A stretch of DNA of 64,000 nt from Parapedobacter tibetensis (lineage in GTDB: Bacteria > Bacteroidota > Bacteroidia > Sphingobacteriales > Sphingobacteriaceae). Positions 37,540-46,578 of this stretch are shown piece by piece (the first letter of the stretch is position 1; each line of letters begins with the position of its first letter). A program made the translations under genes and the position numbers. The notes below the pieces were generated by a model. It did no database searches and was not told where the DNA came from. It saw only the letters and a program-made list of their open reading frames with translations. The DNA lies in contig NZ_JAMXBE010000002.1 of the NCBI RefSeq assembly GCF_024704835.1, forward strand, positions 434,001 to 498,000, given 5' to 3'.

Positions 37540-39183
37540 TTATTTTTTCTTTGCCGGCTCCAATGCCTGTTGCTCCGCTAGCAGAAGTGCCTTATATGCA
37601 TTGACAATTCCTCCTGTCACACAGATGTCGTTCATGGATACTCTCCTATTCTGTCCATCAGGCCCCGTCACCTTTACCCGTTGATCCACACGTGTCACAG
37701 ATTGCATAATGATTCGTTTTACCTCCATGGCGGGTAATTCCGGGTAATAGGAGCGGATTAACGAGGCGAGGCCAGCCACTACTGGGGCGGCCATACTGGT
37801 GCCTTGCTGATCTTTGTATTTTGATCCGGGCATGGTAGCGTATATCTTTACCCCCGGGGCGAATACATCTACAGATCGGCGCCCATAGTTGGAAAATGAA
37901 GCCACCAAATCATTATCATTCTTCCATTGGCTGGCACCTACCTCTATCCAAGCGCCTGCCTCCCCTTTATTGATACCTAAGCTATCCACATAATTACGAT
38001 TGGGAAAATTGGGTGTAGCGTCATTGTCTTGGCCATCGTTTCCGGCGGCATGGATAATCAAGACATCATTTTCCAGTGCAAACTTCACGGCATCATCCAC
38101 TACCTGCTTGTCTTTGACGAAAGCTTTCCCAAAACTCATGTTGATGACTTTTGCGCCGTTCTCTACGGCATAACGGATGGAATTAGCTACATCCTTATCG
38201 CGTTCGTCACCATCGGGAACGGTACGTATCGCCATGATACGAACATTGTCTGCTACCCCTTTTATACCAATGCCGTTATCGCGTATGGCGCCGATGATGC
38301 CAGCCACGTGAGTGCCATGGTCTGCATCGGGTCCGGTTACATCAGGATTGCCATAATAACGTTCTTGGCTATTCTCATAGTCGTCGCCGACGGTGGGTCG
38401 CGAGTCATATTCCTTGTTGAGATGATAATTTACTTGGTTGTTGAAATGTGTTACCCCTTCCTCAAGTTCTTCATAAAATTTGCCGAAATCCGGTTCATCT
38501 TTCAATTCTTTTTTGACAATTCGCAAAGCCATCTTTTCCAGGTCACCACTAGCGTTATATTTATCGAAATCGGCCAATGTAGGTTTCTCTTTGCCAATCC
38601 GAACAACCATGGTGTCTACAGCTCTTTTCAGTCCAGTATAGCTAATCTGCCCAAAGCGGGCCTCTTGCATTTTATTGGCATAGTAGGTCACCATCTTTTG
38701 GTATTCAGCAAACTCTCTTCGTTCTTCTCCACTCATCGGGGTAGAAGGTAATACGGATACATATTTCGGTTCAAGTTTATGTACCAGACGAGTCACTTCA
38801 AGATTGTCGTACTGCACGTTTTCGCCATTGGCATTACCCAGGAAATTCCAACCATACTTGTCATTGATATAACCATTTCCATCTTCATCATTGCCCGTAG
38901 CTGCGCTGTCCTTTTCGTTGATCCAAATGATATCCTTAAGGTCTTCATGGCGCACATCCACACCCCCATCTATCACAGCTACCACCACAGGCGTGCTTTT
39001 TTTATCTTTTAACAATAAATCATACGCCTTTTCCGTGCTGATACCCATTACACCGTCCCGCTCGAAGTCAAGGTTGAACCAGTTGGAAGGTGGAGCATCT
39101 TTTGCCTGTCCTAGGGAAAATAACGGGAGAAAAACAATAACGAGTGCATGGAGCAATTTCCGAAACGCCATATGAGGTGCCAT
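37540..39183 (-). CDS. Secreted S8 (subtilisin-type) serine protease with large insertion
   Basis: 547 residues from the ATG at 39183 (MAPHMAFRK). A signal peptide ends near residue 27 (LPLFSLGQA). The catalytic triad is Asp72 (VVAVIDGGVDV), His289 (DADHGTHVAG, counting the first His) and Ser463 (QQGTSMAAP). The oxyanion Asn lies in IIHAAGNDG. About 215 residues separate Asp and His, far more than the 30-60 of typical subtilisins. The insert is largely helical and charged. No C-terminal sorting domain is seen, so it is likely periplasmic or outer-membrane associated. Confidence 0.95.
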   Translation of the reverse strand: MAPHMAFRKLLHALVIVFLPLFSLGQAKDAPPSNWFNLDFERDGVMGISTEKAYDLLLKDKKSTPVVVAVIDGGVDVRHEDLKDIIWINEKDSAATGNDEDGNGYINDKYGWNFLGNANGENVQYDNLEVTRLVHKLEPKYVSVLPSTPMSGEERREFAEYQKMVTYYANKMQEARFGQISYTGLKRAVDTMVVRIGKEKPTLADFDKYNASGDLEKMALRIVKKELKDEPDFGKFYEELEEGVTHFNNQVNYHLNKEYDSRPTVGDDYENSQERYYGNPDVTGPDADHGTHVAGIIGAIRDNGIGIKGVADNVRIMAIRTVPDGDERDKDVANSIRYAVENGAKVINMSFGKAFVKDKQVVDDAVKFALENDVLIIHAAGNDGQDNDATPNFPNRNYVDSLGINKGEAGAWIEVGASQWKNDNDLVASFSNYGRRSVDVFAPGVKIYATMPGSKYKDQQGTSMAAPVVAGLASLIRSYYPELPAMEVKRIIMQSVTRVDQRVKVTGPDGQNRRVSMNDICVTGGIVNAYKALLLAEQQALEPAKKK

Positions 39184-39312
39184 TTTAGTAATGTGGGCAA
39201 ATATAATGTTAATACCATGAAGATAACTGTTAAATTTTGATAAATCTGGTTCCAAATGGTTTAATCGTATGATTATATTTCGTTCATTTGTATTTGTATA
39301 ATCTTAAGCCCC

Positions 39313-41469
39313 ATGAACTATAAATCCATAAATTATATATTGCCAATGAGCATGATTGTTGCCTCCTGTTCCTCCCCTGAATTTTCCCAGACACCATACG
39401 AATGGCCTGACGAAAAGCCTCCCATTGCATCCATTAAACCATACACTCGTGCGCTACATGGCGACACCGTAGTGGATAACTATTATTGGCTCAATGACTA
39501 CTTCAAAAAAGGACCGGATACGGCCTCCGTCATCGAATACCTCAACGCTGAGAATGCGTATACCGATGCGATGATGAAAAATACGGAAACATTGCAAGCC
39601 AAATTGTTTGATGAGATGAAGGGTCGTATCAAGGAACAAGATGAATCGGTACCCTATTTAAAGAATGGATACTATTATTATACGCGTACAGAGGAAGGTA
39701 AGCAGTATTACAAATTTTGTCGCAAAAAGGGTAGCCTTGATGCTGCTGAAGAGGTGCTCCTCGATGTAGATGCCATGGCTGAGGGCCATGCCTATTATGC
39801 AGTAGGGGGCTTTAATGTAAGCCCCGACAATAAATTTTTGGCATATGGAGTAGATACCGTATCGCGACGGGAATATACGATCCATGTGAAGAACCTGGAA
39901 ACAGGAGCATTGCTTACCGATGCCATATCCCGCACCACCGGAGGTTCGGTTTGGGCCAACGACAACAAAACCTTGTTTTACACCAGCAAAAACCCAGTGA
40001 CCTTGCTGACCGAGAAAATCATGCGGCACATATTGGGTTCAGACAGCAAAACAGATATCGTGGTGTACCATGAGGTGGACAACACCAATTACATTGGCGT
40101 GAATAAAGCCAAATCAGGCAAATTTATTTATATCTATTCCGGAGGCACACTTTCTTCGGAGACACGGTATTTGGATGCAAATAACCCGTTGGGTACATTT
40201 AAGGTGTTCCAGCCTCGTATTAACGATGTATTATATAATGTAACGGCGCTGGAGGATCGATTCCTTATCGTGACCAATCAAGATGCCAAAAACTTCAAGT
40301 TGATGGAATGCCCCTTTGATAATACAGGGCTGGAACATTGGAAAGAGGTGATTCCTCACCGCGAAGATGTGCTGTTGGAAGGTGTAGATGAGTTTAAGGA
40401 CTTCTTGGTCATTTCTGAACGGAAAAATGGCCTTGCGCAGTTGGCTATTCGCCACCTGAGAGACGGGAAGGAACATTATTTGGATTTCGGTGAGGAAGCC
40501 TACGCAGCTTATACTTCTACCAACGCTGAATACGAGACATCCATATTGCGCTATGGATATACTTCACTGACCACACCGTCCTCTACGTATGACTATGATA
40601 TGAATAGCCGTGAGAAAACGTTGATGAAACAGCAGGAAGTAGTAGGGGGGTATAACATTACAGACTATGTAACTAAACGTTTGTATGCCACGGCCAAAGA
40701 TGGAACGAAGGTGCCCATTTCATTAGTGTACAAAAAAGGCTTCAAGCAGAATGGTAGTGCACCCTTACTTTTGTATGGTTACGGATCATACGGCAACTCG
40801 ATTGATACATGGTTCAGTTCCTCCCGATTAAGTCTACTCGACCGTGGTTTTGTGTTTGCTATTGCCCATATACGCGGAGGGCAAGAAATGGGCAGACAAT
40901 GGTATGAAGATGGGAAGATGATGAACAAAGTCAATACGTTTACAGATTTCATTGCCTGTGGGGAGTACTTGGTTGATGAGAAATATACCGCTCAACAACA
41001 TCTGTACGCCCAAGGTGGAAGTGCTGGAGGACTATTGATGGGTGCAGTTGTTAATATGGCGCCCAACTTATGGAACGGTATCATCGCTCAGGTACCCTTT
41101 GTTGATGTGGTAAATACGATGCTGGATGAAACTATTCCATTGACTACCAATGAATATGACGAATGGGGTAATCCCAATGACAAGGCAGCTTATGAGTATT
41201 TGAAAGGGTATTCACCTTATGAAAATATTGAAGCGAAGGCATATCCTAATATGTTGGTAACTACTGGACTTCATGATAGCCAGGTCCAGTATTTCGAGCC
41301 GGCCAAATGGGTGGCCAGGCTACGTGCCACCAAGACTGATGATAAGGTGTTGCTTCTGAAGACGGAAATGGACTACGGGCATGGAGGTGCGTCGGGGCGA
41401 TTTGACTACCTCAAGGAGATAGCACTGGAATATGCATTTTTATTTGCGCTGGAAGGGATAACGGATTAA
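39313..41469 (+). CDS. S9A prolyl oligopeptidase family (oligopeptidase B-like) lipoprotein
   Basis: 718 residues. It starts with a lipoprotein-type signal (SMIVASCSS). The seven-bladed propeller runs from about 80 to 430. The alpha/beta hydrolase domain has Ser570 in QGGSAGG, Asp655 in LHDSQVQYFEPAKW and His690 in DYGHGGASGR. The sequence around Ser and the YGYGSYG motif are those of oligopeptidase B, which cleaves short peptides after Arg or Lys. It stands alone and is followed by a two-way terminator. Confidence 0.95.
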   Translation: MNYKSINYILPMSMIVASCSSPEFSQTPYEWPDEKPPIASIKPYTRALHGDTVVDNYYWLNDYFKKGPDTASVIEYLNAENAYTDAMMKNTETLQAKLFDEMKGRIKEQDESVPYLKNGYYYYTRTEEGKQYYKFCRKKGSLDAAEEVLLDVDAMAEGHAYYAVGGFNVSPDNKFLAYGVDTVSRREYTIHVKNLETGALLTDAISRTTGGSVWANDNKTLFYTSKNPVTLLTEKIMRHILGSDSKTDIVVYHEVDNTNYIGVNKAKSGKFIYIYSGGTLSSETRYLDANNPLGTFKVFQPRINDVLYNVTALEDRFLIVTNQDAKNFKLMECPFDNTGLEHWKEVIPHREDVLLEGVDEFKDFLVISERKNGLAQLAIRHLRDGKEHYLDFGEEAYAAYTSTNAEYETSILRYGYTSLTTPSSTYDYDMNSREKTLMKQQEVVGGYNITDYVTKRLYATAKDGTKVPISLVYKKGFKQNGSAPLLLYGYGSYGNSIDTWFSSSRLSLLDRGFVFAIAHIRGGQEMGRQWYEDGKMMNKVNTFTDFIACGEYLVDEKYTAQQHLYAQGGSAGGLLMGAVVNMAPNLWNGIIAQVPFVDVVNTMLDETIPLTTNEYDEWGNPNDKAAYEYLKGYSPYENIEAKAYPNMLVTTGLHDSQVQYFEPAKWVARLRATKTDDKVLLLKTEMDYGHGGASGRFDYLKEIALEYAFLFALEGITD

Positions 41470-41493
41470 AAAAGAGATGGCCATCTCTTTTTT
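41468..41493. terminator. Bidirectional terminator between convergent genes
   Basis: A perfect 13-base palindrome, AAAAAAGAGATGG with its mirror image, has an A run on one side and a T run on the other. It can stop transcripts from both directions. It overlaps the stop region of the oligopeptidase gene and touches the stop of the convergent small membrane protein gene. Confidence 0.9.
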
Positions 41494-41711
41494 TAATGAC
41501 TTTTCTCCTGAGCTTCTTTTTTTCGTAGTTCGAAATTAGCTGCGGCATTACCGCTCGCCCGTATAGCTACATATGATGCTCCAATTGCCAGTAACAAGAC
41601 AATTATAATACCCCATATCCCTTTGCGCTTATCTTGCTTCATTAACCAAATAAGAAAAGCAATCAATGGGATTGCAAAAATTAAAATGAAAAACCAGCTT
41701 GCTCCAACCAT
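41493..41711 (-). CDS. Small membrane protein (72 aa)
   Basis: 72 residues with two hydrophobic segments (about 4-24, ASWFFILIFAIPLIAFLIWL, and 32-50, GIWGIIIVLLLAIGASYVAI) joined by a KQDKRKG turn. A charged C-terminal tail (ELRKKEAQEKSH) follows. Both ends are probably on the same side of the inner membrane. I do not recognise the family; similar small two-helix proteins are common and uncharacterised. Confidence 0.65.
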   Translation of the reverse strand: MVGASWFFILIFAIPLIAFLIWLMKQDKRKGIWGIIIVLLLAIGASYVAIRASGNAAANFELRKKEAQEKSH

Positions 41712-41840
41712 CTTTCTACGTGAATAAATTACACCTTCCTCGCTAGAAGGTAGCAGGCAAAGGTCGGAAGAAAACCTGCGGTATCCAAATATGGTTTTCC
41801 GAAAAGAAGAGGCAATTGATTGCGAAAAGCCTAGAAATTC

Positions 41841-41872
41841 TTGTGGAAAAGAAAAATTATTTCATACATTTG
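41841..41872 (+). promoter_or_regulatory. Predicted promoter of the second arginine cluster
   Basis: TTG at 41841-41843, a 21-base spacer, then TACATTTG at 41865-41872. The -7 box is a full match but the spacer is two bases longer than in the rplC promoter. The predicted start would leave a leader of about 300 bases before the GNAT gene. The small hairpin TACGGC-TTT-GCCGTA lies at 41883-41897. Confidence 0.6.
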
Positions 41873-41908
41873 TCCCTTACATTACGGCTTTGCCGTAGTA
41901 GATTAGCA

Positions 41909-42043
41909 ATGAACACAAAAAAATATATAACGGCATCTCCCTTATTATGCTTTCAGCATGACTTGAAGGGCTTTTTTTGTGAATTTTATATGACCGAAAG
42001 ACCGGTTATCCGGCTCCGACGACCCATATTGCCCCGGGCTTAA
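41909..42043 (+). CDS. Putative arginine-rich leader peptide (44 aa)
   Basis: A 44-codon ORF from the ATG at 41909 to the TAA at 42041. Its last 14 residues, ERPVIRLRRPILPRA without the leading E, contain five Arg codons (AGA, CGG, CGA, CGA, CGG). It lies between a promoter and the second arginine cluster, with a hairpin downstream. These are the features of ribosome-mediated attenuation, where stalling at Arg codons would change the downstream fold. No Shine-Dalgarno is obvious, which is normal in this phylum. It could equally be a chance ORF. Confidence 0.45.
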   Translation: MNTKKYITASPLLCFQHDLKGFFCEFYMTERPVIRLRRPILPRA

Positions 42044-42067
42044 AAATGGGGCGTCCCTCTCCAAAAC

Positions 42068-42112
42068 TGTACAACATGGAGTCCGATAGTTGTACATTAT
42101 CAGTAGTTTTTT
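42068..42112 (+). promoter_or_regulatory. Hairpin with downstream T run: possible attenuator or operator
   Basis: TGTACAAC (42068-42075) pairs perfectly with GTTGTACA (42089-42096). A six-T run is at 42107-42112, ten bases after the stem, which is farther than in a classic terminator. Upstream, CTCC (42059-42062) could instead pair with GGAG (42078-42081) in the loop, and GCCCC (42031-42035) with GGGGC (42048-42052) across the end of the leader ORF. Alternatively the palindrome is a protein-binding operator. Confidence 0.45.
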
Positions 42113-42184
42113 AACGTTTTATAGTATCACTAAAACACAACTTATTAGGTTGATTGTTTTCAATTTTTGGGGTCGTATATTCCA

Positions 42185-42892
42185 ATGGAACTTTCAGATT
42201 TCGTAATTATTCCAGCAGGTGCACACCATATAGGTTACGCACAGCAAATTTGTGACGAGATGGCCGAATCGGCCAAAGCCCGAGGGACCGGCATTGCCCG
42301 CCGTAGCCCGGAGTACGTGGCAAATAAAATGAAAGAGGGTAAAGCCGTGATTGCCTTGCACCGCGATGGCACATGGGCTGGTTTTTGCTACATCGAAACA
42401 TGGAGCCATGGGGACTTTGTAGCCAACTCGGGATTAGTCGTCAGCCCCAAATTTCGTAAAGCGGGGTTGGCCAAGGCCATAAAAAAGCGTATCTTCGACC
42501 TTTCCCGGGAAAAGTACCCGAAGGCTAAGATTTTTGGCCTCACTACAGGACTGGCTGTGATGAAAATCAATTCGGATTTGGGATACGAACCAGTAACCTA
42601 TTCGGAGCTTACCCAAGATGAGGAATTCTGGAAAGGTTGCCAAAGTTGCGTAAACTATGATATCCTTACCATGAAAGAACGCAAAAACTGTATGTGTACA
42701 GCGATGTTGTGGGATCCCGTGGAAAAGGAAAAGGAGTTGCGTGAGCGGATAGAGATGAAAGCCAAAGCGAAGGAGCGGTTGAAGCAAATCACCAAGAAAT
42801 CATCGCTTTTGAAACGTATCGAAGCCAAACTATGGAAATCTACCAAAAAGATGGTTACGACCATTATCACAAGATATCCAAAGCCTATTTGA
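42185..42892 (+). CDS. GNAT acyltransferase, candidate glutamate N-acyltransferase (argA role)
   Basis: 235 residues from the ATG at 42185. The acetyl-CoA fold shows AGFCYIETWSHGDFVANSGL, VVSPKFRKAGLAKAIKKRIF and NSDLGYEPVTYSEL. A four-Cys set (Cys152, Cys155, Cys169, Cys171: CQSC and CMC) sits near residue 160, perhaps a metal site. A basic helix-rich tail follows. It is 67 bases before argG, and Bacteroidota arginine clusters often carry a GNAT in this place, so I infer it acylates glutamate (acetyl or succinyl). It is not related to classical two-domain ArgA. Confidence 0.75.
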   Translation: MELSDFVIIPAGAHHIGYAQQICDEMAESAKARGTGIARRSPEYVANKMKEGKAVIALHRDGTWAGFCYIETWSHGDFVANSGLVVSPKFRKAGLAKAIKKRIFDLSREKYPKAKIFGLTTGLAVMKINSDLGYEPVTYSELTQDEEFWKGCQSCVNYDILTMKERKNCMCTAMLWDPVEKEKELRERIEMKAKAKERLKQITKKSSLLKRIEAKLWKSTKKMVTTIITRYPKPI

Positions 42893-42959
42893 GTAGTTTA
42901 ACTGATCTTACAGAGGCCATAAGGCAAACTATGTAGGATCATATTATATATAGTTATCA

Positions 42960-44144
42960 ATGAAAAAAGTCGTATTAGCATTTAGCGGAGGATTGGACAC
43001 CTCATTTTGTTGCATTTATCTATCAAAGGATTTGGGATTGGAAGTCCATTCGGTTATCGTCAATACCGGAGGATTTTCGGATGAAGAACTTGCGGAAATC
43101 GAAAAACGGGCCTATGCATTGGGTGTCAAATCGCATGCTGTTGTAGATGAAACCCAAAACTATTACCATAGTAGTATCAAATACCTCATCTTCGGCAATG
43201 TATTGAAGAATGCAACCTATCCGCTATCGGTGAGTGCCGAACGGGTGAGCCAAGCCACGGCGATTGCCGATTATGCGAAGAAAATCGATGCAACTTATGT
43301 GGCTCACGGGAGCACGGGAGCTGGCAATGATCAGGTGCGGTTTGATATGATATTCAATACGCTTATCCCCGGAGTAGAAATTATTACCCCCATCCGCGAT
43401 CTTAAGTTGAGCCGCGAAGCCGAAATCGAATACTTGCACAAGCACGGCGTTGAATTCAATGCCGAAAAAGCCAAATATTCTATCAACAAAGGAATCTGGG
43501 GGACATCCGTAGGGGGAAAAGAAACATTGACCTCGCATGAAACACTCCCTGAGGAAGCATGGCCTACGCCTGCTACCTCCACAATCCCCCGCCGTATCAC
43601 CATCGATTTCGAAAAGGGAGAGCCCGCAGCATTGGATGGCAATAGGATCGGCCCGGTGCAAGTGATACAGGAACTACAAGCCATTGCTCAGCCGTATGGC
43701 ATTGGCCGTGATATCCATGTGGGCGATACCATCATCGGTATCAAGGGCCGAGTGGGTTTTGAAGCGGCCGCACCCCTTATCATCATCAAGGCACATCATA
43801 CGTTGGAAAAACATACACTCACCAAATGGCAGTTGAGCTGGAAGGATCAATTAGCTGCATTTTATGGCAATTGGATGCATGAGGGGCAGATGCATGATCC
43901 GGTGATGCGCGATATCGAAGCGTTTTTGCAAAGCGCGCAACAAACCGTAACGGGCAAAGTCTTCGTGGAATTGAATCCATACCGATTCCACATCATTGGT
44001 ATCGAATCTGAGCACGATCTGATGTCCAATGCATTTGGCAGCTATGGCGAAATGAACAATGCCTGGACAGGAGATGATGTGAAGGGCTTCTCCAAAATAT
44101 TTGGTAACCAAACGATGATTTGGCATAAGGTAAACGGAAAATAG
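42960..44144 (+). CDS. argG: Argininosuccinate synthase
   Basis: 394 residues. The ATP-binding loop is KKVVLAFSGGLDTSFCCIYL, followed by VAHGSTGAGNDQVRFD and the conserved NKGIWGTSVGG. It joins citrulline and aspartate with ATP. argC follows after 45 bases. argH, the next enzyme, is not in the window. Confidence 0.97.
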   Translation: MKKVVLAFSGGLDTSFCCIYLSKDLGLEVHSVIVNTGGFSDEELAEIEKRAYALGVKSHAVVDETQNYYHSSIKYLIFGNVLKNATYPLSVSAERVSQATAIADYAKKIDATYVAHGSTGAGNDQVRFDMIFNTLIPGVEIITPIRDLKLSREAEIEYLHKHGVEFNAEKAKYSINKGIWGTSVGGKETLTSHETLPEEAWPTPATSTIPRRITIDFEKGEPAALDGNRIGPVQVIQELQAIAQPYGIGRDIHVGDTIIGIKGRVGFEAAAPLIIIKAHHTLEKHTLTKWQLSWKDQLAAFYGNWMHEGQMHDPVMRDIEAFLQSAQQTVTGKVFVELNPYRFHIIGIESEHDLMSNAFGSYGEMNNAWTGDDVKGFSKIFGNQTMIWHKVNGK

Positions 44145-44189
44145 ATACCGGATGGAAAGCGTCATCCATGTTCTAATAAATAACAAAGC

Positions 44190-45209
44190 ATGACAAAAAT
44201 AAAGGCAGGCATTATCGGTTCAGCGGGTTATACGGGGGGCGAATTATTACGGATACTTATTCATCATCCGCAAGTTGAAATCGTGTTTGCCAATAGTGGC
44301 AGTAATGCCGGCAATAAGCTATCAGACGTACATACCGATTTATTGGGTGATACGGACCTAACGTTTACAGCTAGCATGTCTGATCATATTGATGTACTTT
44401 TTCTTTGTGTTGGCCATGGCGATGCGCGGAAGTTTTTGGACGCCAATGGTATAGCGCCCCATGTGAAAATTATCGATTTATCGCAGGACTATAGGCTAAA
44501 AGCAAATACCACTTACCAAAACAAGTCATTTGTATACGGCCTACCCGAATTGCAACGAGAAGCCATCCAGTCAGCACATTACATCGCTAACCCCGGCTGT
44601 TTCGCCACAGGAATCCAATTGGCACTATTGCCTTTGGCCGCCAAGGGGCTCCTTCCCAATGAAATCCACATCAATGCCACCACGGGCTCCACAGGAGCCG
44701 GACAGAAGCCATCGGCCACCTCGCACTTCAGTTGGCGCAGTAACAACTTGTCGGTTTATAAGGCGTTTGAACACCAGCATTTGCAGGAAATCAGTGAATC
44801 GCTAGATCAATTGCAACCGGGTTTCTTACCCGATAATGAAGGAACCCTACTGCAACGGGCCATGGAGCGCATCAACATCATTCCCCAACGGGGAAGTTTC
44901 CCGAGGGGTATTCTATCTACCATTTATATGGATAGTGACTTGAGTGAAGGTGAGGCATATGCACAGTACGAGGCATATTATGCATCACATCCTTTTACCC
45001 ACATCAGCAAAGCGAATATCGATTTGAAGCAAGTGGTTAATACGAATAAATGCATTATCCATTTGGAAAAACATGGTAATAAACTGTTTATCAACAGCAT
45101 CATCGACAACCTGCTCAAAGGGGCGAGCGGTCAAGCCGTTCAGAATATGAACCTGTTGTTTGGGGTGAAAGAAACTGCTGGGTTGAAGTTGAAAAGCGTA
45201 GGTTTTTAG
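44190..45209 (+). CDS. argC: N-acylglutamyl-phosphate reductase
   Basis: 339 residues. The Rossmann motif is AGIIGSAGYTGGELLRILIH. The catalytic Cys is in HYIANPGCFATGIQLALLPL, and the His in PQRGSFPRGILSTIYM and neighbours fits the family. It reduces N-acylglutamyl phosphate to the semialdehyde used by ArgD. It is last in the second arginine cluster and converges on hemL with 16 bases between stops. Confidence 0.97.
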   Translation: MTKIKAGIIGSAGYTGGELLRILIHHPQVEIVFANSGSNAGNKLSDVHTDLLGDTDLTFTASMSDHIDVLFLCVGHGDARKFLDANGIAPHVKIIDLSQDYRLKANTTYQNKSFVYGLPELQREAIQSAHYIANPGCFATGIQLALLPLAAKGLLPNEIHINATTGSTGAGQKPSATSHFSWRSNNLSVYKAFEHQHLQEISESLDQLQPGFLPDNEGTLLQRAMERINIIPQRGSFPRGILSTIYMDSDLSEGEAYAQYEAYYASHPFTHISKANIDLKQVVNTNKCIIHLEKHGNKLFINSIIDNLLKGASGQAVQNMNLLFGVKETAGLKLKSVGF

Positions 45210-45225
45210 TCAGACTCCCAGTTTT

Positions 45226-46545
45226 TTAACCAAACACTACTTCCAAGCTCTCAAAGATAGCCTGCTGGGCTTTTTCCAATTCGACTTTATTATGGGCGGC
45301 TGATATAAATCCGACCTCATAACCCGATGGGCCGAGGTAAACTCCACGGTTGAGTAGTTCGCGATGGAATACTTTGTAATAGTCCATGCTACTATGGTCG
45401 ATATCACGCGCTGCCCTAATGTTTTCTTGGTTGGTAAACGCAAACCAAAAGATGGATCCAATGTGGAAGACCTTGAATGTGTAGTTTTTAGCCGCAACAA
45501 ATTCTTGGATGGCCACTACAAATTCTTCTGCCTTTGTGTTGAGGTTTTTATAGAAGTTGTTGCTCCTGAGCTCAGTCAGCTGTGCTATCCCTGCTGCCAT
45601 GGCCACCGGGTTGCCCGATAAGGTTCCAGCTTGATACACACCTCCATCCGGAGAGATATGGCCCATCAGTTCAGCGGACGCACCATAAGCCCCCACGGGC
45701 ATGCCACCGCCGATGATTTTGCCATAGGTTATGATATCGGGCTGCACCCCATAATGAGCTGCGGCACCCTCAAACCCCATTCGAAAACCGGTAATTACTT
45801 CATCAAAGATCAGCAGCGCCTTATTTTGTTTTGTGATATCCCTCAAGAAATGGATATACGCTTCCTCTTGGATAAGCAATCCATTATTGGCAGGTACCCC
45901 TTCAATAATCACGGCGGCAATTTGCCGGTTGAATTGGGTAAAGGCTGTTTCTACGGCTTTCCGGTCATTGAGTGGAATAACAATAGTTTCATCGGCAAAC
46001 GATTTGGGTACGCCGGCTGATGAGGTTTCACCAAAGGTGACCAGCCCCGACCCAGCTTTGACCAACAACGAATCTGAATGCCCGTGATAACAACCCTCGA
46101 ATTTGATGATTTTATCGCGACCGGTATATCCCCTTGCCAGCCGGATGGCTGACATCACGGCTTCAGTGCCCGAGCTAACGAACCGGATTTTTTCGAGATA
46201 CTTGTTATGTTCAAGGATGAGTTCGGCAAGTTCGTTTTCTAAAGCGGTGGGCGCGCCGAAACTTAATCCTCTTTCCAAGGTTTGGGTTACTTTTTCACGA
46301 ATCTTAGCATGGTTGTGCCCCAATATCAGCGGTCCCCATGAACAACAGAAATCGATGAATTGGTTTCCATCGGCATCCCAGATAAAACAACCGTCGCCGC
46401 GCTCGATAAATAATGGGGTGCCATATACGGATTTGAATGCCCGCACAGGGGAGTTTACGCCTCCCGGGAAATACTGCTTCGCTTTTTTATATAACTCGGC
46501 TGATTTCTCACGGGAAATATCGCTTTTTTTGGATGTATTCAACAT
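45226..46545 (-). CDS. hemL: Glutamate-1-semialdehyde 2,1-aminomutase
   Basis: 439 residues. The PLP Lys is in YGKIIGGGMPVGAYG, with FVSSGTEAVMSAIRLARGYT and FDEVITGFRMGF around the cofactor. It forms 5-aminolevulinate, the C5-pathway product. It is last of four haem genes; the stop-to-start gap from hemB is 33 bases. Confidence 0.97.
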   Translation of the reverse strand: MLNTSKKSDISREKSAELYKKAKQYFPGGVNSPVRAFKSVYGTPLFIERGDGCFIWDADGNQFIDFCCSWGPLILGHNHAKIREKVTQTLERGLSFGAPTALENELAELILEHNKYLEKIRFVSSGTEAVMSAIRLARGYTGRDKIIKFEGCYHGHSDSLLVKAGSGLVTFGETSSAGVPKSFADETIVIPLNDRKAVETAFTQFNRQIAAVIIEGVPANNGLLIQEEAYIHFLRDITKQNKALLIFDEVITGFRMGFEGAAAHYGVQPDIITYGKIIGGGMPVGAYGASAELMGHISPDGGVYQAGTLSGNPVAMAAGIAQLTELRSNNFYKNLNTKAEEFVVAIQEFVAAKNYTFKVFHIGSIFWFAFTNQENIRAARDIDHSSMDYYKVFHRELLNRGVYLGPSGYEVGFISAAHNKVELEKAQQAIFESLEVVFG

Positions 46546-46578
46546 GTGTAATATAAATATGTCGGTATTCCGATTCAG

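Noticed and set aside
38029-38751. A 240-codon plus-strand ORF
   Set aside because: It is antisense to the S8 protease, which has an intact catalytic triad.
41816-42043. A 75-codon reading of the leader ORF from a TTG
   Set aside because: The TTG lies upstream of the predicted promoter, so only the ATG at 41909 fits the transcript.
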